Source: Subsaxibacter sp. CAU 1640 (GTDB lineage: Bacteria; Bacteroidota; Bacteroidia; Flavobacteriales; Flavobacteriaceae). From it: a stretch of DNA of 64,000 nt. Within the stretch, counting starts at the first letter, position 1; every line of letters starts with the position of its first letter. Positions 7,978 through 16,559 of the stretch are shown piece by piece. The DNA lies in contig NZ_JALNMI010000001.1 of the NCBI RefSeq assembly GCF_023156585.1, forward strand, positions 434,001-498,000. The letters are read 5' to 3'. The notes under the pieces are model-generated. The model had not been told where the DNA came from. It made no database searches and was given only the letters and a program-made list of their open reading frames with translations. The translations under genes were made by a program, and so were the position numbers.

Positions 7978-8886
7978 TTATTTTCTTACGAATGATTCAA
8001 TAACTGGGTCAATTTGTTCGCTGGTTTTATAGTTTTCATCATCCAAAAGATATTTGAATAAATCTTTGTTATCCACTTTTTCCTCTAACACCAAATCCTT
8101 ATTTCTTGCAAATACTTGGTCCCATTTTGCACGCACTGTAGCCCATTTTGCTTGATTTTCGTTCCAATAGTCCTGTGCTGGCTTACATTTACTTTCTTCA
8201 ACCTTCACATACGTGTTATAGCCTTTTTCTTTTGCCAAAACCACATCTTCCTTGCCATCCTCACGAATTACTTTATCATTGTCTTGGTCGTGTATCCAAC
8301 CATTTTTGGTAATTTCGTGCCTGTTGCTTCTTACAGTTACGTTATAATCTGCTCTGGTTGTATATTCACGTCTTGGAAGTGGAGCGTCTGTTGTATTTTC
8401 CCAATAACTTTTGCCATCAACGTGCACCCAAGAGGCAGAACCTTCATAACGAGGGCTGTCATCTACCTGAAACACTTTTTGAGTCCATTGACCTTTAACA
8501 TCATTTTTTGGTAAACTCACATAATTCCATTTGTTATCGTGATTATAGGTGTAAAGGTTGGTATTTTCGAACTCCCAGTCTTGTCTCCAGTGTTTTACAA
8601 TCATTGGTTTGGTTGGAGGACCCACTATCAATAAATGTTGCATCACAATCTTATTGTCTTTGTCTTCAACTAGTTGTACCCATTCTGTTCCCTTTTCAAT
8701 TTTGGTTTTGGAAGGTTGGTAAGTAGAGTCATTTGAATACTCAAAGGTCTCTGCAAAGTTAAACGTGACTTCGTAGCAGCCACACATACTCTTAATGGCT
8801 TTCTGGTCTTGTGCTTTCTTGTTTTGAGCATTCACACTTAAAATAGATATAAGCGAGCACATTGACAAAAGGGCTAATCTTTTCAT
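7978..8886 (-). CDS. DUF6607 family secreted protein
   Basis: The 302-residue product has a signal peptide (cut after MKRLALLSMCSLISILSVNA) and a mature part rich in Trp, Tyr and charged residues. Notable segments are MCGCYEVTFNFAETF near the N-terminus, PTKPMIVKHWRQDWEFEN, WTQKVFQVDDSPRYEGSASW and RREYTTRADYNVTVRSNRHE. This matches what I recall of DUF6607, found beside TonB receptors in Bacteroidota and some Proteobacteria. Two Cys (CGC) lie just after the signal peptide. It is the first gene of the minus-strand heme operon, facing the TonB receptor across a 104-bp spacer. The biochemical role is not known. Confidence 0.7.
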   Translation of the reverse strand: MKRLALLSMCSLISILSVNAQNKKAQDQKAIKSMCGCYEVTFNFAETFEYSNDSTYQPSKTKIEKGTEWVQLVEDKDNKIVMQHLLIVGPPTKPMIVKHWRQDWEFENTNLYTYNHDNKWNYVSLPKNDVKGQWTQKVFQVDDSPRYEGSASWVHVDGKSYWENTTDAPLPRREYTTRADYNVTVRSNRHEITKNGWIHDQDNDKVIREDGKEDVVLAKEKGYNTYVKVEESKCKPAQDYWNENQAKWATVRAKWDQVFARNKDLVLEEKVDNKDLFKYLLDDENYKTSEQIDPVIESFVRK

Positions 8887-8936
8887 TATTAAATATTTGA
8901 TTTTGGTGATTGAAAAATTCTCAAAATAATTCTATT

Positions 8937-8973
8937 CTTATTTAGATTGAATTAAAATAAGCTTTTATATTTG
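8937..8973 (+). promoter_or_regulatory. Promoter of the TonB receptor gene with an overlapping inverted repeat
   Basis: A -33 TTG (8947-8949) and a -7 TATATTTG (8966-8973) lie 16 bp apart and end 17 bp before the receptor ATG. CTTATTT (8937-8943) and AAATAAG (8955-8961) form an inverted repeat straddling the -33 box. It could be the operator of an iron- or heme-responsive repressor, but the arms are AT-rich and the assignment to a regulator is a guess. Confidence 0.5.
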
Positions 8974-8990
8974 CAGCAAATTTATCAAGA

Positions 8991-11075
8991 ATGAGTCTAA
9001 ATAAAAACAATTATTTACTTTTTTTTCTACTTTTTTTATGTGAAGTGAGTTTCTCCCAAGAAGAAAAAGGCATCGTTCTAGATTCTACACAGGCTCAATC
9101 TTTAGATGAAGTTGTTGTGAGTGCTACACGTACTATTCGACAATTGTCTTCATTGCCGCTTCCAGTTCAATTGGTTTCCAAAAAAGAAATACAGAGTGTC
9201 AATTCGTTACGTTTGAACGACATCTTGAACGAACAAACAGGTCTGATAACTATTCCTGATTTTGGAGGAGGCGAAGGTATTCAATTGCAAGGTTTGGACT
9301 CTCAATATACCTTGATTTTGATTGATGGTGTACCGTTGATAGGTCGTTCGGCAGGAACGTTGGATGTTAGTCGGATAACTGTTGGCAATATCAAACAAAT
9401 AGAAATCGTTAAAGGCGCATCGTCCAGCTTATATGGCAGTGAAGCCCTTGGAGGCGTTATCAATATCATCACCGAAAATCCGAAACAAGGCTTTAACGGT
9501 AGCCTTAATTCCAGAGTGGGAAGTTTTGAGACCTATGACACAAGTGCCAATATTGGATATAAAAAAGAGAAAATTGGTATCAGCGCTTTCATAAACAATT
9601 TTAGAAGTGAAGGTTATGACTTGAATGACAATGATGCGCTTAACACCGTTGAACCTTACGAAAATTACACCTTCAGCACGAAGCTTACCTACAATTTTAA
9701 TGACAACACTAACCTATTTATTTCTGGCAGATACTATCTTCAAAATCAAGATTATGTAGCTTCTGAAGATTTAAATGGAGAAAGTGACATCAATGAATGG
9801 AATACGCATTTAAAATTGAGTCATACCTATAGCAAAAAATGGAGCAGCTATTTTGAACTGTACGCTACACGCTACAAGGCGGAAGAATATTTGAACACAA
9901 TTGATAATTCACGCTTTAGCGACAGCTATTTCAACCAATTGCTTTTAAGACCAGAAATAAGAGCGACTTACAATCCATCTGAAAAAAGTGCTTTTATTGG
10001 TGGTTTGGGCTGGAATCGCGAAACCTTGGACAGAACTGATTTTTCAACCAATCCAAAATTTGATTCACCATATGCCTATTTGCAGTTTGACACGAATCCT
10101 ACAGATAAGTTAAATGTTATCCTTGGAGCACGATTTGACGACCATAGCGAATATAAATCGCAATTCAGTCCAAAAGTTGCCCTTCGTTATGAGTTAACAG
10201 AAAATTTGGCAGTAAAAGGGTCTATTGGTTATGGGTTTAAAGCACCTGATTTTAGACAATTATACTTTGATTTTACCAATGCCACCGTCGGCTATACTGT
10301 TTTGGGATACAATGCAGTAACTACAGCAATTCCGCAACTTCAGGAAGAAGGACAGATTGCCAATGTCGTCGTGCCACTTTCAGAATTTGAAAACGAGCTC
10401 AACCCAGAAAATTCCATTGGCATCAATATTGGAGCAGACTACAACCCTATTTCAAGTTTAAAATTTGGCCTAAATGTGTTTAGAAACAACATAGACGATT
10501 TAATTGATACACGCGTCATTGCCAATAAAACCAATGGTCAAAACGTGTTCAGTTATTACAATGTTCATGAAGTCTACACTCAAGGACTGGAATTTAACAG
10601 CACTTGGAAACTGAACAATCAATTAAAGATTTCTGGAGGTTATCAGCTATTGTTTGCCAAAGACAAGGCAGCGGAAGAAGCTTTTAAAAATGGCGAGGTC
10701 TATGCAAGGGAATCACCAAGTTCGCCGTCATTTCAACTGAAGAAAGACGATTATTTTGGGCTTTACAACCGTTCGCGCCATATGGCAAACCTAAAAGTGT
10801 TTTATGAATTTGCCAAATGGAATTTGGATGCCAATATACGTGGCACCTATCGCAGTAAATATGGCCTATTTGACACCAATGGCAATACTTATCTAGATGT
10901 CTATGATGATTATGTAGATGGATATGCCATCTGGGACTTTGCCATAAACAAAACCATTTACAAAAATTATCAAATAGGTATTGGTGTGGACAATCTATTT
11001 GCATTTACAGATACACAAAACATCAGCAATATTGCTGGTAGAATCATTTACGGAAAACTGAACATTCATTTTTAA
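8991..11075 (+). CDS. TonB-dependent outer-membrane receptor, probably for heme
   Basis: The 694-residue protein has a signal peptide, then LDEVVVSATR (TonB box region, about residues 38-47), a plug domain ending near EIVKGASSSLYGSEALGGVI, and a 22-strand barrel finishing in an aromatic residue (KLNIHF). FKAPDFRQLY and the later LNPENSIG recall the FRAP and NPNL motifs of heme receptors of the HmuR/HemR type, though the match is loose. HmuY directly follows, which supports heme as the substrate. The gene is divergent from the DUF6607 operon. Length and architecture are complete. Confidence 0.87.
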   Translation: MSLNKNNYLLFFLLFLCEVSFSQEEKGIVLDSTQAQSLDEVVVSATRTIRQLSSLPLPVQLVSKKEIQSVNSLRLNDILNEQTGLITIPDFGGGEGIQLQGLDSQYTLILIDGVPLIGRSAGTLDVSRITVGNIKQIEIVKGASSSLYGSEALGGVINIITENPKQGFNGSLNSRVGSFETYDTSANIGYKKEKIGISAFINNFRSEGYDLNDNDALNTVEPYENYTFSTKLTYNFNDNTNLFISGRYYLQNQDYVASEDLNGESDINEWNTHLKLSHTYSKKWSSYFELYATRYKAEEYLNTIDNSRFSDSYFNQLLLRPEIRATYNPSEKSAFIGGLGWNRETLDRTDFSTNPKFDSPYAYLQFDTNPTDKLNVILGARFDDHSEYKSQFSPKVALRYELTENLAVKGSIGYGFKAPDFRQLYFDFTNATVGYTVLGYNAVTTAIPQLQEEGQIANVVVPLSEFENELNPENSIGINIGADYNPISSLKFGLNVFRNNIDDLIDTRVIANKTNGQNVFSYYNVHEVYTQGLEFNSTWKLNNQLKISGGYQLLFAKDKAAEEAFKNGEVYARESPSSPSFQLKKDDYFGLYNRSRHMANLKVFYEFAKWNLDANIRGTYRSKYGLFDTNGNTYLDVYDDYVDGYAIWDFAINKTIYKNYQIGIGVDNLFAFTDTQNISNIAGRIIYGKLNIHF

Positions 11076-11094
11076 CAATTATAAACTTCATATT

Positions 11095-11721
11095 ATGAAC
11101 ACAATCAAATTTTTAACATTAGCAGTACTTTTTATCGGTTTCACATCTTGCAGTAGCGACGATGATAATGGAACACAACTTTTAGAAGTAGAATCTGAAT
11201 TGGTATCTAATTTGCAAGCTACTCAAAGCGCAGATTATACTACAAATCCTCCAACCATAACAGGAGAATACATCAAATTTTCTTTTGAAACAGGAGCAAC
11301 CACCACAGGTGATGATTGGGATATCGCTTTTAGAGGTTCAACAATTATCGTCAATGGCGGAGAAGCTACTGCTACTGACCAACCTTCTAGAACAGGAAAT
11401 GGTGGTGCTTACATTGCAACAGGAACATTGGCAAGCGTTACGTCTGTAGATGAAACATTGTTCAATTCTGACAGTTCAACAAGCGGATTGGCCATACCAA
11501 CCGGCTCTGGCAGTGGATGGTATAATTACAATCCAACAACACACGTTATTTCTCCTATTGCTGGAAAAATCATTGTTGTTAAAACCAATGATGGAAAATA
11601 CGCAAAAGTTGAGATCTTGAGCTATTATGAAAATGGAGAACCAAATGCAGAGTTGAGCAATTCTCAATTTTATACATTTAACTATGTGTATCAACCAAAT
11701 GCAGGTTTGACTACGTTTTAA
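11095..11721 (+). CDS. HmuY family heme-binding lipoprotein
   Basis: The 208-residue product has a lipobox (GFTSC) and an acidic SSDDDNG tail, so it should be a surface lipoprotein. The mature part contains YIKFSFETGATTTGDDWDIA and TNDGKYAKVEILSYYENGE, the paired signatures of the HmuY fold, an all-beta heme-binding protein known from Porphyromonas gingivalis. It would collect heme and hand it to the TonB receptor encoded 19 bp upstream. The His or Met ligands used by different HmuY homologues vary, and I cannot assign them here. A bidirectional terminator follows. Confidence 0.85.
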   Translation: MNTIKFLTLAVLFIGFTSCSSDDDNGTQLLEVESELVSNLQATQSADYTTNPPTITGEYIKFSFETGATTTGDDWDIAFRGSTIIVNGGEATATDQPSRTGNGGAYIATGTLASVTSVDETLFNSDSSTSGLAIPTGSGSGWYNYNPTTHVISPIAGKIIVVKTNDGKYAKVEILSYYENGEPNAELSNSQFYTFNYVYQPNAGLTTF

Positions 11722-11741
11722 TACAGGTTAAAAAATCACTA

Positions 11742-11767
11742 AAAAGCCACTCAAATGAGTGGCTTTT
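11742..11767. terminator. Bidirectional terminator between hmuY-like and carbonic anhydrase genes
   Basis: AAAAGCCACTC (11742-11752) and GAGTGGCTTTT (11757-11767) form a perfect 11-bp stem around a 4-nt loop, with A/T runs on both flanks, between two convergent genes. Confidence 0.9.
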
Positions 11768-11772
11768 CTGTT

Positions 11773-12399
11773 TCAATCTAAATGATAGATTTCCATAATG
11801 TTTTTAAGAATAGTATCAAAATCGATATTTAAATCAATGAGTTTTCCCGTATGGACATCAAACACCCAACCATAAACTTTTAGACCTCTGTCTCTATAGG
11901 CTTTTTGTACCGCAGCGGTTTTAATAAGATTGACACATTGCTCTTGTACGTTCAATTCGACCAATCTGTTATATCTTCTGTCTTCGTCAGCTATGGCGTT
12001 GAGCTCATTTCTATGCAAGCGATATACATCTCGAATGTTACGTAACCATGGGTTTAAAATCCCCAAATCTGCCGATTGCATTGCAGCTTTCACCCCTCCA
12101 CAAGCATAGTGACCGCAAACCACAACGTGATTCACTTTTAAATGATTAACGGCGTAGTTTAAGACAGACATCACATTTAGGTCGATACTTATGACCATAT
12201 TTGCGATGTTACGATGAACAAAAACCTCGCCTGGCTCAAGACCCATTATCTCTTCTGCAGAGACACGACTGTCTGAACAACCAATATACAATAGCTCTGG
12301 ATTTTGACCTTGCCCTAACTTATGGAAGTAATTCGAATCAACATTCAATTTGTTCTTAATCCATTCTTCGTTGTTCTTGAAAACCTCTTTTAAATCCAT
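11773..12399 (-). CDS. Beta-class carbonic anhydrase
   Basis: The 208-residue enzyme interconverts CO2 and bicarbonate. The zinc-binding and catalytic residues of the beta class are present: C41, D43 and R45 in CSDSR, and H97 with C100 in GHYACGGV. There is no signal peptide, so it acts in the cytoplasm. It is the last gene of a set running SulP transporter, carbonic anhydrase, DUF2490 protein, carbonic anhydrase. It differs clearly from the other carbonic anhydrase of this operon, so it is not a recent duplicate. Confidence 0.95.
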   Translation of the reverse strand: MDLKEVFKNNEEWIKNKLNVDSNYFHKLGQGQNPELLYIGCSDSRVSAEEIMGLEPGEVFVHRNIANMVISIDLNVMSVLNYAVNHLKVNHVVVCGHYACGGVKAAMQSADLGILNPWLRNIRDVYRLHRNELNAIADEDRRYNRLVELNVQEQCVNLIKTAAVQKAYRDRGLKVYGWVFDVHTGKLIDLNIDFDTILKNIMEIYHLD

Positions 12400-12419
12400 A
12401 ATAAATCAATCGTTTACGA

Positions 12420-13079
12420 TTAAAAATTCACAAATGTCATGATATTGAACTGATCCCTTCCGCTCGTTTCAAAAAATTGGTTCATATACCCAGCCTCAAC
12501 TCTAACATTTGAATTAATACGATAGCCTAAACCACCATAAAGTCTATTTCTATCAAAGATAGAGGATTTTGTGTTGAGAAAGATTTCGTTATATGCAGAA
12601 AGATAAAATTTGTTTGTCTCTTTGTTACTTAATGGAATATTCAAACCCAGAAAATATCGAAAGCGCATCTTGAAATCATCCTCTAAAAAACGCTGCTCAA
12701 ATCGATATCTGTGTTGCATCGAAATACCAATGACCTTTTGTTTACTGATGAATTGCTGATAGATTCTATGCTCATTTACACTGACCTTGTCGTCTGTGTC
12801 ACCTATGTAATTTTCAGAAAGAATATAGCCATAACCCAATAAAATATTTGTATCATCAGAAAGATTGTAGCCCAATCCTGTTCTCAAAAGCAGTTGCTCT
12901 AGGTCGCCAATAACATTGTAATTTCTATACTGCACTTCGTGATGGAGATTCCATTTTTGATTGAATTGCTTATTACCAAAATAAATCAACCAATTTCCAA
13001 AATTGCTGTCTTGTGCTGTTGAAAAAAAAGGTAGCATCAACATGGCTGTCAATGCTACCGTTTTCAATTTAATATTCAT
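12420..13079 (-). CDS. DUF2490 outer-membrane beta-barrel protein
   Basis: The protein has about 219 residues, a signal peptide (MNIKLKTVALTAMLMLPFFSTAQ) and alternating hydrophobic/polar strands ending in Phe (FNIMTFVNF), as expected of an outer-membrane barrel. The segments NWLIYFGNKQFNQKWNLHHE and RLYGGLGYRINSNVRVEAGY are typical of DUF2490. A start 9 bp upstream is possible. It lies between two carbonic anhydrase genes on the same strand, so it may help inorganic carbon species cross the outer membrane; that role is inferred from position only. Confidence 0.8.
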   Translation of the reverse strand: MNIKLKTVALTAMLMLPFFSTAQDSNFGNWLIYFGNKQFNQKWNLHHEVQYRNYNVIGDLEQLLLRTGLGYNLSDDTNILLGYGYILSENYIGDTDDKVSVNEHRIYQQFISKQKVIGISMQHRYRFEQRFLEDDFKMRFRYFLGLNIPLSNKETNKFYLSAYNEIFLNTKSSIFDRNRLYGGLGYRINSNVRVEAGYMNQFFETSGRDQFNIMTFVNF

Positions 13080-13100
13080 TAAAATCAATTTCTCTATTCT

Positions 13101-13730
13101 TTATTCGAAAAAGTCTACGGCACCTGTATTAATATCGTACATGGCACCAACAATATCGATTTCATTTTTATCTTCCATTTCTTTCAAAATAGGGCTTTGC
13201 TTTCTGATGTTCTCAATAGCCAAGCTAACATTGACCTTTGCTACATTGTCAACAAATTCCAAGTTTTTTGAGTTTCTCAAATTTGCATCTTTAGGTTCCG
13301 TAACACCTTCTACGGCTGGCTTTATTTTAGACAACATTCCTGTAAGATTCCCCATTTTGGCATCATCACAGGCGCCTTTAACGGCTCCACAGCTTGTATG
13401 ACCCAACACAACAATTAATTTTGTTCCTGCAAGTTTACATGCGAATTCCATACTTCCCAGGATATCTTCATTGATGAAGTTTCCGGCAATCCTGACACTG
13501 AAAATATCTCCTAATCCTTGATCGAATACCAACTCCGCCGAAACTCTCGAATCGATGCAGCTTAAAATGGTCGCAAAAGGAAACTGTCCTTCGCTAGTAT
13601 CGTTGACCTGCTCTAGCAAGTTTCTGTTTGCCTTTAGATTATTTTGAAATCTTAAATTTCCTTCTTTTAAAAACTGTAATGACTTTTGAGGCGTCATTGT
13701 AGCCTGCGTTTCTTTAGTATGTGCTTTCAT
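13101..13730 (-). CDS. Beta-class carbonic anhydrase (second copy)
   Basis: The 209-residue protein carries the beta carbonic anhydrase residues C58, D60 and R62 (SCIDSRVS) and H111 with C114 (GHTSCGAVKG). The N-terminal MTPQKSLQFLKEGNLRFQNN is the usual leading helix. No export signal is seen. It is encoded 51 bp downstream of the SulP transporter gene, an arrangement seen when the transporter brings in bicarbonate and the enzyme balances CO2 and bicarbonate inside the cell. The protein is complete and its active site intact. Confidence 0.95.
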   Translation of the reverse strand: MKAHTKETQATMTPQKSLQFLKEGNLRFQNNLKANRNLLEQVNDTSEGQFPFATILSCIDSRVSAELVFDQGLGDIFSVRIAGNFINEDILGSMEFACKLAGTKLIVVLGHTSCGAVKGACDDAKMGNLTGMLSKIKPAVEGVTEPKDANLRNSKNLEFVDNVAKVNVSLAIENIRKQSPILKEMEDKNEIDIVGAMYDINTGAVDFFE

Positions 13731-13781
13731 TATTTCTTTGTTATATCAACGATTAAAAATCTATTGATAGTTAATCTTTTT

Positions 13782-15374
13782 TCAACTTAAACTTAAATCG
13801 GACTTCGGGTTTTCTCTAAAAAACTTTATAAAACTGGAGGGATTCTCTACAACTCCTCTTTTCGAGACTAATTTGATGTCAATGTTTCTCTCTTTTGCCT
13901 TTATATAAAAATCTTCCAAAATCTCGATAATATCATGATCTAAATATCTTGTTTTTAGTAGATTCAATTCAAGATAAGTATCTCTTGGCAAACTATCCAA
14001 TTCTTTTAAAATGGCTCCTTTATTAAAAAAAGTCACCTCTTCCGCCAAAGTCATTTTGATGCGGTGCTTACCATTACTTTGATCTTCAATATGTAAAAAG
14101 TGACTGTTTTGGTAGCTTTTTATTAAAATTACAACAATTCCCACCATCAATCCCAAACCAATACCATAAAGTAAATCTATAAAGACGATTCCCAATACAG
14201 TGACAACGAATGGCACCCACTGTTTCCAACCTAATTCATACATTTTTTTAAATAGCGAAGGCTTCGCTAATTTGTAACCAACCACTAACAAAATGGCTGC
14301 CAGCACAGACAATGGGATCATGTTAAGAAGTCGCGGTATGAGAATAACAGAAATCAACAACAAAAAACCATGTATGATTGCAGACATTTTTGTTCTTCCC
14401 CCTGATTGTATATTTGCTGAACTTCTAACTATGACTTGAGTTATTGGTAAACCGCCTATCAATCCAGAAAGAATATTACCTGTGCCTTGGGCTAAAAGCT
14501 CCCTATTAGTAGGAGTTACGTTTTTATGTGGATCAAGTTTGTCAGTTGCCTCAACGCATAACAAAGTTTCTAGACTTGCGACAAGAGCGATTGTAAATGC
14601 CACTACCCAAATATCTGGGTTTGTTATTTCGCTAAAATTCGGAAAGCTGAATTGGGCCAAAAATGAAGTTGCATCTTCCGGAACTGGAACACTTACCAAA
14701 TGTGATTCAGAAATAGCTAGGCTTCCATCAGATTGTGTCAATGCATAAAAAATTATTCCAATGACTACTGCCACCAAAGGACCTTGTATCAATTGAAATA
14801 TTTTTCCTTTCTTTGATAGGACTTTGTCCCACAGTATTAGAATTGCAAGACCTATTACTCCAACTATCGTAGATCCTAAAGTTATGTGGTCAAAAACGTT
14901 TAATAATGCAGAAAAAGTATTTTCTCCGGATGCTTCAAGAAAGCTGTCTGCTCCTTCTGGTTCAATATCATATCCAAAGAAGTGAGGTATTTGTTTTAGA
15001 ATAATTATTATTCCAATACCTGTTAGCATTCCTTTAATAACAGAAGAAGGAAAATAATATCCGATAATGCCTGCTCTTAATACACCAAACAATAGCTGGA
15101 TGACACCTCCTAAAACGACAGCTACCAGAAAATTTTGGTAACTACCTAAAGTAGCTATAGCAGCAAGAACAATCGCCGCCAAGCCCGCGGCTGGTCCACT
15201 GACTCCAATTTTTGAGCCACTTAAAGACCCGACAACAATACCGCCAACTATTCCAGCAATAAGTCCTGAAAAAAGCGGTGCTCCACTGGCAAGTGCGATA
15301 CCTAAACACAAAGGTAAAGCAACGAAAAATACGACTATACTCGCTGGCAAGTCGCTCTTAATATATTTAAACAT
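13782..15374 (-). CDS. SulP family inorganic anion transporter (likely bicarbonate)
   Basis: The 530-residue inner-membrane protein has the SulP signature near its start (ASIVVFFVALPLCLGIALAS, GSKIGVSGPAAGLAAIV), about 12 to 14 membrane segments, and a C-terminal cytoplasmic STAS-like region (from about 430: RIKMTLAEEVTFFNKGAILK). SulP proteins move sulfate, bicarbonate or other anions. Because two carbonic anhydrase genes follow in the same operon, bicarbonate is the most likely substrate, as with BicA-like members; sulfate cannot be excluded. Length and domain order are normal. Confidence 0.9.
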   Translation of the reverse strand: MFKYIKSDLPASIVVFFVALPLCLGIALASGAPLFSGLIAGIVGGIVVGSLSGSKIGVSGPAAGLAAIVLAAIATLGSYQNFLVAVVLGGVIQLLFGVLRAGIIGYYFPSSVIKGMLTGIGIIIILKQIPHFFGYDIEPEGADSFLEASGENTFSALLNVFDHITLGSTIVGVIGLAILILWDKVLSKKGKIFQLIQGPLVAVVIGIIFYALTQSDGSLAISESHLVSVPVPEDATSFLAQFSFPNFSEITNPDIWVVAFTIALVASLETLLCVEATDKLDPHKNVTPTNRELLAQGTGNILSGLIGGLPITQVIVRSSANIQSGGRTKMSAIIHGFLLLISVILIPRLLNMIPLSVLAAILLVVGYKLAKPSLFKKMYELGWKQWVPFVVTVLGIVFIDLLYGIGLGLMVGIVVILIKSYQNSHFLHIEDQSNGKHRIKMTLAEEVTFFNKGAILKELDSLPRDTYLELNLLKTRYLDHDIIEILEDFYIKAKERNIDIKLVSKRGVVENPSSFIKFFRENPKSDLSLS

Positions 15375-15448
15375 GTAATGAATTGTTAATTATAAGTTTG
15401 AAAAAGAATAGAATGGTGCAAATACTGTTTTGACCATCAAAAATATAA

Positions 15449-15745
15449 TTAACTTAATTCTGGAGGAGGGGATAGACACTCCAAGTCCTTTGAAGTGTAA
15501 TTTTTAATGCAAAAGATGTATGATTTTTCCTTTTCAAGATCTGAAATAGAGATGCAAAATTTCTCGTGGTCCGAAAGTTTCACTTCAAAAACCTTCAACG
15601 TTTCATTTATTTTATTTTCCTCTTCATTGACACTATAAAAAATAGAAGTATCAAATGATTTTTCAACCACAGAAATAACTGTTGGCGCTGCAATGAACAA
15701 CGTAAACAAAATCAAGAAAAAATATGAAATCGTTCTTTTTTGCAT
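15449..15745 (-). CDS. Small exported or membrane-anchored hypothetical protein
   Basis: The gene encodes about 98 residues with one N-terminal hydrophobic helix (SYFFLILFTLFIAAPTVISV) and a soluble remainder containing three Cys (EKFCISISDL, YIFCIKNY, LECLSPPPELS). I do not recognise a family. An upstream ATG at 15769 would add eight residues, but MQKRT at 15745 gives a normal membrane anchor. It precedes the SulP gene on the same strand with a 74-bp gap that contains a -7-like box (TATTTTTG on the minus strand, 15438-15445). It is likely a periplasmic, membrane-tethered protein. Confidence 0.6.
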   Translation of the reverse strand: MQKRTISYFFLILFTLFIAAPTVISVVEKSFDTSIFYSVNEEENKINETLKVFEVKLSDHEKFCISISDLEKEKSYIFCIKNYTSKDLECLSPPPELS

Positions 15746-15807
15746 GAATTTAATATCATTCAGATGCAAATATAAAACATGAAAGTGAGAAAATCGTTAA
15801 AGAAATT

Positions 15808-16557
15808 TTAAAGTACCTTGATATCATCCGAAGAAATCCAGCCCGTCTTGCCGTCAGCAAGCTTAATTTTTTTCCAATTATTAACGGTATCAAGCACTTG
15901 CACTTTGGTTCCTTCGTGCAACTTAAACGACTCTGTACTACGCAAATTCGGTTCGCTTTTTACCTGGCTTTCTTGAGCAAAAACTATGGCAGGCTGATCT
16001 TGTTGCGCAAGATCATAGTTATGGAATGCAAATGACAGAGCAAGACCAGTAAAAATCACCATAATCAAACTTGCTACAAAAGCCATTCGTTTTTGAATAG
16101 TACCATCAGCAAAATAATATATTAAAAATAGCACCACAAACAGTATCACCAAACCTATCGATAGATAAGCCCAGCTCTCAAAAGCAAGCGCTTTGGATAT
16201 ATTATTTACAAATTTTGTGAAACCAACTTCTGGGATTGTATCTACCTCATCAATGGTCATATTTCGTGCAAAAGCAATATTGCCATTGATTTCTTTATCG
16301 TCCGGTTTGAGTTGCAGCGCCTTCTCGTAATAGAAAATACTTGGAGCTATGTGATCGAGCTTGTAGTGAGCATTTCCCAAGTTGAAATAGAGTTCTGCGG
16401 AGTGCTTTCCATTGCTCAAAATTTCTTCATATTTTGAAATAGCTTGCTCGTAGTTGCCATCATTATATAGCTTATTGCCTTGCTCAAACAGTGTTTCATT
16501 TTGAGCGAAGGCCAACAAAGACACAAAAAACATTATGGCAAAAAGAATCCTTTTCAT
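15808..16557 (-). CDS. batE: BatE-like TPR and SH3 domain protein
   Basis: The 249-residue protein has a signal peptide, two or three TPR units (LFEQGNKLYNDGNYEQAISK, AELYFNLGNAHYKL, PSIFYYEKALQLKPDDKE), two membrane helices (about 125-145 and 156-175) and a C-terminal bacterial SH3 domain (SEPNLRSTESFKLHEGTKVQ to WISSDDIKVL). This is the standard BatE layout. Its start is 2 bp from the stop of batD, so the two are translationally linked. In Bacteroides fragilis the Bat operon supports aerotolerance; in other bacteria its role is less clear. It is the last gene of the operon. Confidence 0.88.
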   Translation of the reverse strand: MKRILFAIMFFVSLLAFAQNETLFEQGNKLYNDGNYEQAISKYEEILSNGKHSAELYFNLGNAHYKLDHIAPSIFYYEKALQLKPDDKEINGNIAFARNMTIDEVDTIPEVGFTKFVNNISKALAFESWAYLSIGLVILFVVLFLIYYFADGTIQKRMAFVASLIMVIFTGLALSFAFHNYDLAQQDQPAIVFAQESQVKSEPNLRSTESFKLHEGTKVQVLDTVNNWKKIKLADGKTGWISSDDIKVL

Positions 16558-16559
16558 TC

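Noticed and set aside
11773-13730. Recent duplication of the two carbonic anhydrase genes
   Set aside because: The two proteins share active-site motifs only (CSDSR/CIDSR, HYACG/HTSCG); the rest diverges strongly, so they are distinct subfamilies rather than a recent tandem copy.
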